20,883 bases of DNA from Bugula neritina. Lineage: Eukaryota > Bryozoa > Gymnolaemata > Cheilostomatida > Bugulidae. The position numbers were made by a program, and so were the translations under genes. Under the pieces are notes generated by a model that was not told where the DNA came from, made no database searches, and was given only the letters and a program-made list of their open reading frames with translations. The stretch spans positions 1 to 20,883 of the forward strand of contig CAXIUT010000228.1 in NCBI GenBank assembly GCA_964035545.1. Reading direction: 5' to 3'. Below, piece after piece: positions 9,573 to 17,294 of the stretch (position 1 is its first letter; every line of letters starts with the position of its first letter).

Positions 9573-10987
9573 ATGAAGTGTAGTTAGTCTCCTCCTGATA
9601 ATAAGCAAAATTAGACTACAATAAGAACTAATAGTAAGTATGAACCACTTCGTAAACCTCATTTTAGGTTGAGAGAGCTAAAAAACTCTGGAACCAATAG
9701 AATAGATATATCATCATCTCCAAAGAGAACAAATGAGATAGTAACTCACGTTAGTATGGCAAATCAAACGATGAGAACAAGAGATAAAAAGATGAATAAT
9801 ACTACTAATAACTTTTATAGCAATTTATCTAAAATTGTAAAGGTAGGGTCGCCTTAGAGATAGGAGAGAAGTTCAATGAGAAAAACCTTTTTCAATAAAA
9901 GAAATAATCATGAAAGTAGTCCTTAGAAATCGACTCCTTCGAACTCACTTATTTTTAATAAAACAAGCGTTAATTTTCATAGACAAGATATCTTCAAGAA
10001 TGAGAACAATAATAACTATCTCAATAAATATAAAATTATCAAATAGTTAGGAAAGGGATGCTTTAGCACTGTTTTTCTAGCTAATAAACAAAATAACATC
10101 AATAATAGATTTAGCAAGTCTCCTCTTTAATTTAATCCTTAAGTAGATGAAGATGGAAATCCTAATTTAACAGAGATGATCAATCAAAGAAACGATATTC
10201 TTCCTCGTTTAAGTCAGGAACAAAGTTTGAAGAATAGTTAGACTACAAATGAATCATAATCTAATTTGGTGGCTATTAAGGTGTACTAAAAGTTTAAAAT
10301 GAACAAAGATCCTAGTAAATTTAAAAATATCAAAAAATAGATAAACATAATGCAAAATTTGAATAACTAAGGTGTGATAAAGTTATACTAGAGTGTATAA
10401 ACTTTGACGAAAATAAGTTTAGTTGTAGAATATGGAGGTGAAGAGTCTCTGCTTGAATATGTAAAACACAACTATCCTTTATCTATTGAGACAGTAAAAA
10501 GTATAAGTTATCAATTGATAAAAGCTATTTCTTATTTGCATGATAAAAATATTGTTCACAGAGATATTAAACTTCAAAATGTATTGATTAATAAAGACAA
10601 TATCAAACTCATTGATTTCGGTTTTAGTTGTCTAAGTATCTTTCTACCTATATAGCCCATAAACAACAGAAGTTAAGTGCTATTTGTGGAACTCCTAACT
10701 ATATGGCTCCAGAAGTGATCAGTAAGAAAGAATATATTGGTGAGCAAACTGATATTTGGTCTTATGGAGTTGTTGTCTTCGCACTAGCATAGGGACGACA
10801 TCCTTTCAAAGCTGAAAGTTATAGTTAACTGTAAAGACTAGTTAATAAAGGTAAATATTAGTTTAGAAAAACTTGGTAGCAACCATTTAAAGACTTTCTC
10901 AATCGAATACTAAGAGTAAAGGCATCAGAAAGACCAACTTCTCACGAAATAATGCAGATGCGTTGGTTGAAATAAATCCAACAATGA
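9573..10987 (+). CDS. Serine/threonine protein kinase, CaMK-like, 464 aa
   Basis: ATG 9573; one 20-nt intron (10636-10655); TGA 10985-10987. The first 150 residues are a Ser/Asn/Arg-rich, probably disordered tail with SP and RRSS-type sites. The kinase domain runs from about 152 to 455: Gly loop GKGCFSTV (160-167), VAIK lysine K236, alpha-C Glu E256 (codon TAG 10338), HRDIKLQN (D331), DFG (D348), GTPNYMAPE (E374) and a C-lobe with [16 protein letters not shown] and [14 protein letters not shown]. All catalytic residues are present, so an active enzyme is expected. Between the Gly loop and K236 there is an insert of about 60 polar residues, unusually long for this part of the N-lobe. Only the reading TAR=Glu gives the conserved LYESVET and GKYEF. 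HRDIK favours Ser/Thr specificity; the subfamily is uncertain. Confidence 0.93.
10636..10655 (+). other. 20-nt intron of the kinase gene
   Basis: GTATCTTTCTACCTATATAG, located just after the DFG segment. Splicing continues directly into the activation loop and [10 protein letters not shown]. Confidence 0.95.
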
Positions 10988-11014
10988 TTAATAATATTCA
11001 TTTGTTATAAAAAG

Positions 11015-11563
11015 ATGTAATCCGTAAAATCTTTATTCAAATGGGACATGCCAATCATATCTAAGCCACCAAAGAAAAAGTTCATCGAAAAGATGCCTTT
11101 TTTGGTGGATCTTGATCATTGTAATAGATTTAGACCTCTATTTGATGGAAATACATTTCGGGAGGAAGTTTTTGATACTGAAGGATAAATTATTTCATTT
11201 ATTGATCAAAAAGCAAAGAAAGAATATGAGAGTTATTCTGATAATAATAAGTATGTTACTTATTGTATTGGAACTGTTGGAATTATGTTTGCTGCTTTTT
11301 GTCATAAAGTCAAGTTTATCAGTCGTTTATTAGGATAGAAATCATGGAAAATGTTTAGTTTAAGGTTACTTTTTGTTGGCATTCCTTACTATTATATTGA
11401 GAAAGTAATGCCTTAAATATAAGAAGAGCAGATTTCTTTACTTTATTCTAAAGTGAAAGATAAGTATAGACAATTTAAATTATCTGGGGATTTAATAGCA
11501 TTAAACAAAGATATAGAACTCTAAGATTTTATTCTAAAATAAGGAAATTAAGAGCTAATTTGA
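11015..11563 (+). CDS. Small protein with two predicted membrane helices, unknown, 182 aa
   Basis: I do not recognise this protein. A single frame runs from ATG 11015 to TGA 11561-11563, starting 27 bp after the kinase stop. The N-terminus is basic and proline-containing (FKWDMPIISKPPKKKFIEK), followed by a polar region. A first hydrophobic helix, YCIGTVGIMFAAFC, lies near residue 83-97 and a second, LRLLFVGIPYYYIE, near 115-130, with a basic loop between them (HKVKFISRLLGEKSWK). The acidic/polar C-terminus ends in EEEQ... and EDFILKEGNEELI. The size, the paired helices and the basic N-terminus would suit a mitochondrial inner-membrane or other organelle membrane subunit, but that is inference. 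Confidence 0.7.
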
Positions 11564-11608
11564 TTTCGATATGATAACTTTTATAGAATATTATATTTAA
11601 CTATCGAT

Positions 11609-14523
11609 ATGTAGTGGGAATTCAGGAAGTCTCTCTAGTCATTTGAAGGATACAAAAGAACTGTTTCAATTAGAAACTAAATAGAAAATGGAGATTAAAG
11701 TGCACTTGGCATTGTGGTAAGAGAAATTTAGTTGATTCTTAATGATAAAAATTAAAAAATTTTACCTAAAGTTTTGGCAGTGAGAGTATGATAGTTAATA
11801 TGTAGTTTGCAAGAGATATTATGATATTGGGACAGGAAGAAATAGTTAAAAGAATTTAAAAGTTGGTCCCTCAGCTGACTAAAATATGTTCTCATGATAT
11901 GACTTCTCCAGATCCTGATCGAGGATAAACTTTCTTTCAAGATCATCCAGGTTCATTTCTATTCATACAGCTTATTTAAAGGCAAGCAATGAAGATGAAA
12001 AGAAAGAGATTGAAACTCTTGGATCAACATATCTGATATTAAGTTTAGAATCGATTTTTCACTGGGCTAAATGGATTCCTTTTGATTCTAATGGGCAATA
12101 AAGTATTTATGTTAAAGCTTATCAAAGTTTGATTGATCGAGGAGTTACTTTTCCTTCATCTTTTCACTACTACAAACAATCTGATACAGAAAAGTATTTC
12201 ACTTTTTATCTAGATTTAAAAATACTTATAAAATGTAATTTTTTACTGATAGTTATGAATCAGCATATTCTGAAAATTCTTCATCAGTTCATCAATCAAG
12301 GATAAGTGAAGATGAGAGACAAAGTCGATCTGGATGGGAGAAGAAAAGTAAAGCTTAGGATTCAAAAGGGTTTCATACAAGTTAAGAATATACTGGTTAA
12401 GGTAGATTTCTAAAAACTGTTCCTGAGATGATGGAGTATCTAGGTGATCTTAGAAAGAATAAAAGTAGAAAAACTGGTCCTTTAAAGTAAATTTATAAGA
12501 CAGTTCAAGATATGTATGAAATTAGAGGTTAGCTAGGTAAACTTCCAAAAGATGAAAAAAGATGGGCATAAAATTATATCATAAACTATAGTCTTTTTAG
12601 TACTAATATGATAGGTTATGATGAGCTGCTTCAACGTAGTCTTTCTCAAGAAGTTGTTATATAGTAAGGAATTCAAGAGGAAGATATCACAATAAACAAA
12701 TAAGCTAAGCAGACTCCAATTAAATTTCATCAATTAAACCCTCAAAAATCTATAAAAGACTCAAGCAAGATTCAAAGGAATGAACTAGGAGGTTCTCGAG
12801 CAGATTCATAAATAAAAAAACAAGAGTATTAGTTGAAAGTCAAATTGAATTCATTAGCTGTAGAAGTCGAGTAAAAAGATAACCAGATTGCAATTATAAA
12901 ATCAAATCATGAAAAGTAGAAGAATAGAATAATTGAAGATTACGAGACAAGGATAGAGTTGATAAAGATAGAGGTGAAGAAGGGACAAAATGATCGAGGG
13001 TCATTTTAGAAATAGTTGTAAAAAGAAAATAATAAACTAAGGCATAGAGTAGCTAGTCTTTAATAATAACTTAATAGCAATAATTATAATACCAATAGAT
13101 AGAGAGATTTAGAGTCAGAAAGAAATCATCTTTTGACTAAAGTCAAGAGACTATAGCTTGAAAATTAAAAATTACAACAAATTAAGGTTGTTAATAGAAA
13201 TGCTGATAAATAAGTTGTTAATTTATAAGGCGTTATCAAAGAAAAACAAAGTAGTTTGGAAATGTTGAAAGCTGAGTTAAAAAAATCAGAAAAAATATGT
13301 CAAAATTATCAAGATGAAGCAACTCTCTACAAATCATAACTGATAAATTAAAGAGCTAAGCATTAACAGAAGATGAATACTTTAGCTAAATCTAAAGGAG
13401 GTTTAGATCAGTAAACTAAAGCATTGAAATAGAAAGTTTTGGAATATCGAAAAACACTAGATATCAAGGAAATATAAACTTTGAATTTAAGAGAATAACT
13501 CAAACGATATCAATCTAAGGTTAGAGATTTTAACTAGAAAAAATCTATAGCAGGAGTTGATACTTATCGAAATGAACATTTGATTAAAAGCAAAGCAGGA
13601 CAGTATCAGTCACCAGCTAGATTACAAAGTCCTATGCAGTAATTATAACCTTTTCGAGGCAATGTATATAATAATTAAAAATAACTAAAGTTTAATAACT
13701 ATGAGGACTTATATCTAGAGTTGAAGCCTAATAATAAGGAATTATTTATCAGATTATGTAGATGTGGATTTAAAAGAAAGGATATTTTATTGAAAGAAAA
13801 TGAGTTGTAGATAGGAATTATTAGTGATGTGATATCAGAGGGAAAACTTAAATTTGTATTACACTTTACTAATACTTCTTAAAAACAGGTTTAAAACCTT
13901 AAAATAGACTTCAATATGGCCAACTCATACATAAGTACTCTTGACTATTAAATTTAAAATAAGTATAATATTATTATAATTTAGATATATTTTTTGCATT
14001 CAACCTCAAGAACAAGAAAAGGTTATAGTTGTTGTTAGTAATAAGTAGCCTCCTTTTCTCAAATAAAGAGCTATCCTTGAAGTGTCTTTTGAGTATTATA
14101 TATTTTATATAGAAAACATGGCGCTATGTATAGTAGTAATATCTTTTTACCTTTTCTTATTCCTAAATTTTATGACTTCTACAAGCCCAAAACAATAAAA
14201 CTTCCATAAAAGAATAAAAATCCAAGATAGATGATCCAATTTCGTTATAGTAAAAAGATGATACCGAAACCAACTAGCTTGAGATCTTTTTTCGAATAGA
14301 TCTAATAAATATCATCAAATGTATAAATTATTTTACTTAGAGATTCTAAGTTGAGGCATATCATCGTTTGACAGATCTTTCTGTCAGGTTGCTTTTAACT
14401 TTAGCTCCTGATACTTAGGCTTTGCAATTGGATGTTATGGCATTGAGGGAGAATATAAATTAGAAACAGAGATATGTATTTTAATAGTTGATTAGTTTCA
14501 TGGAAATTGCCTTTAGAAGATGA
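11609..14523 (+). CDS. VHS-like / coiled-coil / alpha-adaptin-ear protein, 930 aa
   Basis: Start ATG 11609; six introns (11786-11805, 11951-11970, 12194-12213, 13963-13984, 14093-14112, 14321-14340) leave 931 codons ending at TGA 14521. Residues 1 to about 170 form a helical domain resembling VHS/ENTH adaptors (IRNEIENGDESALGIVVREI, then KILPKVLAVRFARDIMIL). A Ser-rich linker follows, a helical segment near 270-325 that could be GAT-like, then a long Lys/Glu coiled coil at about 380-630. The C-terminus (about 680-930) aligns by eye with the two-part appendage of AP-2 alpha: KENELEIGIISD against ENQLLQIGVKSE, then LHFTNTS, IQPQEQEKVIVVV, NIFLPFLIPKFYDF against LPVTINKFF, and RLLLTLAPDTEALQLDVMAL against [20 protein letters not shown]. 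Ears bind short motifs of endocytic accessory proteins, so a clathrin-adaptor-type tether is likely. The ear is well supported; the VHS assignment is tentative. Confidence 0.8.
11786..11805 (+). other. 20-nt intron 1 of the ear-domain gene
   Basis: GTATGATAGTTAATATGTAG. It joins KVLAVR to FARDIMIL and removes an in-frame TGA. Confidence 0.88.
11951..11970 (+). other. 20-nt intron 2 of the ear-domain gene
   Basis: GTTCATTTCTATTCATACAG. It is one of the few that begin GTT and not GTA. Splicing gives DHPAYLKASNEDEKKEIE. Confidence 0.88.
12194..12213 (+). other. 20-nt intron 3 of the ear-domain gene
   Basis: GTATTTCACTTTTTATCTAG. It restores the long frame that runs through the coiled coil. Confidence 0.88.
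13963..13984 (+). other. 22-nt intron 4 of the ear-domain gene
   Basis: It starts GTATAATATT and ends ATAATTTAG, inside the ear domain. It is the only firm intron here that is not 20 nt. Splicing gives IENKYIFCIQPQEQEK; the QPQEQ segment corresponds to the linker strand of adaptin ears. Confidence 0.78.
14093..14112 (+). other. 20-nt intron 5 of the ear-domain gene
   Basis: GTATTATATATTTTATATAG. Splicing gives EVSFEKHGAMYSSNIFLPFL, the start of the ear platform subdomain. Confidence 0.88.
14321..14340 (+). other. 20-nt intron 6 of the ear-domain gene
   Basis: GTATAAATTATTTTACTTAG. Splicing leads into RFEVEAYHRLTDLSVRLLL and the last strands of the ear. Confidence 0.88.
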
Positions 14524-14749
14524 TTTAAATATTTGTATTAACTTTTATTTTAAATATATTATAGAACTAAAAATGATAGAAAATATACAATTTCAAATAT
14601 CTCCTTCGGGCAAGGCTTTTATGGAAGATAATTTACATCCTTTTTGATAAAAACTACTTTTAATGTTTTTCTTCAATTAAGATATTTAATGAGTGCTTTT
14701 CATTGTTTTTTTGCTATTTAAAGTTGGTAATCTTGAATTTGGTATTTTT
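14524..14749. other. 226-bp tail-to-tail spacer, no gene seen
   Basis: This is the longest internal spacer of the chromosome, between the stop of the ear-domain gene and the stop of the minus-strand 269-aa gene. It is AT-rich. A plus frame at 14573-14647 encodes only 24 residues. A minus-strand alternative reading of the neighbouring gene would extend to 14700 (see that entry). Confidence 0.6.
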
Positions 14750-15559
14750 TCATAAACTTTTTTTGGATTTTTAACTTCTTGTCGATCTTTATTAATTTTA
14801 TACATAGTTGTGAGGACACTGATCGAATTATTTTTTGGAGATTTGAATCCACTGATTAGAATTTTTTATGCATTATATCCATAGTTGTATTGTTGATTTT
14901 TTTAAGGTTTTTTTTTTTTTTACAAGTAAGTTTGGAGGTTTTTCATCTTGCATTGTTTATAATGATTCAATTCTTTATTTTCTTTGTCTATGAAAATTCT
15001 AAATTTTAGTTGTGCTAAAATCTTTTTGAATTTATCCTTCGAGAGGAATAAGTCCTTTTCCAGTGGAAAATCGATAATGTTTGGAATTATTAACACTATG
15101 TGATGTTCTTTATATTCCTAAAGATGATACAATGGAAAGTATAGAATCTCTTTTCTACTTGATTTGATATTCTTGTTTACACTAGCCTATAGCTTATCTG
15201 ATGCATAGATAATCATTGATTACCCTTTGAGGTTCTTACTCTTGATTTATAGTAATATCGTTAACATAGACATTTGGAGATATACTGGTATTAATGGTCA
15301 TTTATAATTCTCTAATAACAAGATTTAGATGTTTTCGGAAGTTATTTTATTCAATAACTTTTATTTAAGTATCTACTTTATCAACTACGTCATCAATGAT
15401 GTTATTAACAATTTTGAAGGCACTGGGAAAGGGGTATCGATTAAGAAAGACGTGATTTTAGTTGAGAAGAGGTCCTGTATGAGTAAGAGTGCTTTTTCTT
15501 TGTTTGACAAGAGTGTTTACTTTTCTGAGCGATACAAGATTTTATGTGTTTCTTTTCAT
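14750..15559 (-). CDS. Basic protein of unknown function, 269 aa
   Basis: I do not recognise this protein. ATG 15559, one minus-strand frame, TGA 14752-14750. The product is polar and basic: MKRNTENLVSLRKVNTLVKQ at the N-terminus, a more structured middle with hydrophobic positions (FKIVNNIIDDVVDKVDTEIK, then LVIRELEMTINTSISPNVYV), and a Lys-rich tail. No membrane segment, signal peptide or catalytic motif is evident. Near the end the coding strand carries a run of 14 A (14908-14921), giving KKKK. After it, a second frame is also open as far as TGA 14702-14700; a one-base length error in the run would switch to it and change the last 50-60 residues. It shares a 41-bp divergent promoter region with the next gene. 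Confidence 0.65.
14908..14921. repeat. Homopolymer T14 (A14 on the coding strand)
   Basis: A run of 14 identical bases inside the 269-aa minus-strand gene. Two downstream frames are open, so the exact length decides the C-terminus. It is the longest homopolymer that I noticed in the window. Confidence 0.9.
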
Positions 15560-15600
15560 TTTTCCAAATAAATGTTCTAAAAAGTAAAAAATAATATTAA
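15560..15600. promoter_or_regulatory. 41-bp divergent promoter region
   Basis: Only 41 bp lie between the start codons of the 269-aa gene (-) and the 382-aa gene (+). It is the shortest head-to-head spacer on the chromosome and is very AT-rich (AAAAAGTAAAAAATAATATT on the plus strand). Confidence 0.6.
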
Positions 15601-16749
15601 ATGCATAATAAAAGCTATCTAACTTATCACCCATAAGTAATCAAAAAAGTAACTGAAACATCAATAAATAAATCACTGAAAATGCCCTAAATGAATATCT
15701 AGTAAATGGCTGCTTAACTAATCCACAAATAGCGTATGAAAGTATCTGAACTAAATATTCAAATCAGTGCTTATAGAGTTCAAGTATAACTATAAGAAAA
15801 CAATAAAATTGATCATGGTCCATACATTTAAAGTATTGAACGCGAAATCAGTAATATTCACAATGAGTAAGTTTATGTTAACTAACAAATAGCAAATTGT
15901 CAGCAAGTGGAAAATCAAGTTACACCTATGTAGTATTATTTATGGAAAAAGAAACAAAGAATTAATACCTATGATGCATCTATCAGCTAGCTGTGCAAGG
16001 AAATATAATTAGAAAGAGAAGAACTGGAAAATGCTATTGAGGACTACAAGCATGAAGGGTAAGAAATGATTGGATAAATATAGAGATTGGAAGAAAGATT
16101 AGGACAGTTAAACAGTTCATCACCAGATGCTAAAGGATCTAGGAAAAATAGTTTAGAATAAACCTATGAGTAGTTGAATGCCTAGAATCGTAAATTAAAG
16201 GAAGAGTATTCTAATTTAAGTAATAATCATGACTTTTTGCAGTAGAACAAAGATATTGTTGTTATGAAGATCAGCGATAATATAAAATCTATTGAATCTA
16301 CTTTGAAGAATTACTTTTAGGGCGAAAAGAGTAAGTTAGTTAAAGAGTTTAAAAATATTCAATTTTAATCAAAAAATTACTAAATATCTCCTATAAATTC
16401 ATAGGAACAAAAATACAAGATAGATCCTCTTCTACATGACTATGCTTTCAAATTGAAATAATTATATAATGCAGCTCCTGAAGAAATACAGAAAGTTATC
16501 GTCAATATAATGCAACCTTTGGTTTGGTAAAAGTTTTATTGGAAAGATTTTCTAGAAGTGGAGCCTAAAAGTGAACAAATTTACACATAATATCGAAAAC
16601 TCTAAGCGGAATACATGTAGAACTAGTAAAAAACATAAAAATTGCAGCAAATGATAAAAGACACAAGTAATTAGTTGGCTAATGAGCAAATGCGATCAAC
16701 TGACTTAACATATAACATAAAGAAGTTGAGAAAGCAGGTTAAGAAGTGA
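15601..16749 (+). CDS. Coiled-coil protein of unknown function, 382 aa
   Basis: ATG 15601, one frame without introns, TGA 16747-16749. The sequence is Glu/Lys/Gln-rich and mostly helical. Coiled-coil segments are evident at about residues 50-100, 120-235 (for example ELEREELENAIEDYKHEGEE and EIERLEERLGQL) and 320-382 (YRKLEAEYMENEEKTEKLQQ). A break with SSSPDAKGSRKNS lies near 180, and a more globular stretch near 275-315 contains DPLLHDYAFKLKELYNAAPE and VNIMQPLVWEKFYWKDFLEV. No membrane segment is seen. In a ciliate such proteins are often cytoskeletal or ciliary, but I recognise no family. It ends 18 bp from the stop of the convergent small membrane-protein gene. Confidence 0.78.
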
Positions 16750-16767
16750 TATTGATATTGTATGAAT

Positions 16768-17232
16768 TCATTTATCAAAAGAGTGTTAGTCGATATTATA
16801 TAGCATGATATCTAACTTGGAATTTCTTTGGAGTTGTTCTTGCGCATATTTTTCATATGATCCCAGAAGTTCTTACTAGTTGAAGGAGGCATTAGCAGGT
16901 ATTTTCAATTTATATTCAAGATATTTCTTTAAGAACAATGCCTCTCTGACTTTTTATTATTCTTAGAGTTAATGCTAATTGATCGAGTTCTGATAAAAGT
17001 TGTATTTGGCGTAGAAGTATCCCCAAACCACAAATGTTAGCATCACTGTCTTCTATATCCAGCTTACAAAACTGAGTTGGATATTGCGGGAACGAATGTA
17101 AGTGTGTAAAGCAAAGAAGGATCCTAAAGTGAGACCCCATTTGATAGATGTAAAAGTATAAGGATACCTGAAGATATATTTCCCCTGAAGGTAATCTAAT
17201 TTTTTAATTGAGAGTCCATCTTATTCTGACAT
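16768..17232 (-). CDS. Small protein with two membrane helices, 154 aa, possibly COX20-like
   Basis: ATG 17232, one minus-strand frame, TGA 16770-16768. After a short polar N-terminus, two hydrophobic segments lie close together: SIKWGLTLGSFFALHTYI (about 29-46) and KTVMLTFVVWGYFYAKYNF (about 61-79). The short basic loop between them is RSRNIQLSFVSWIE. The remaining 75 residues are Glu-rich and helical (EHELEEEEKVREALFLKKYL). The layout (a Gly-containing first helix, an RSR loop, a Trp/Tyr-rich second helix ending YAKYNF) recalls the cytochrome c oxidase assembly factor COX20, but this rests on pattern only. A ciliate-specific mitochondrial subunit is equally possible. Confidence 0.72.
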
Positions 17233-17294
17233 CTGATCAGAAAATATATGTTAGTATGTAAATGACTTGAAATATTTCTTTATTGATAAAAATC
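17233..17294. promoter_or_regulatory. 62-bp divergent promoter region
   Basis: The spacer between the start codons of the small membrane-protein gene (-) and the large coiled-coil gene (+). It must hold both promoters. No named motif is seen. Confidence 0.55.

Noticed and set aside
10338-10340. Loss of the alpha-C glutamate, suggesting a pseudokinase
   Set aside because: This arises only if TAG is read as Gln; with TAG as Glu the residue is present, and HRD, DFG and APE are intact.
14573-14647. 24-residue plus-strand frame and a longer open stretch from about 14500 in the same frame
   Set aside because: The preceding ear domain ends naturally with sequence aligned to the end of the alpha-adaptin ear. 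No splice of suitable length leads into this frame, and short open frames are expected by chance with a single stop codon.
14908-14921. Poly(T) as a transcription terminator or transposon tail
   Set aside because: It is inside an open coding frame (Lys codons on the minus strand), with no target-site duplication or hairpin beside it.
15329-15571. 80-residue plus-strand frame
   Set aside because: It lies antisense inside the minus-strand 269-aa gene, which has the longer open frame and better amino-acid composition.
16916-17140. 74-residue minus-strand frame with a start inside the small membrane-protein gene
   Set aside because: It is an out-of-frame shadow; the 154-aa frame is longer, starts near the divergent gap and encodes two clean membrane helices.
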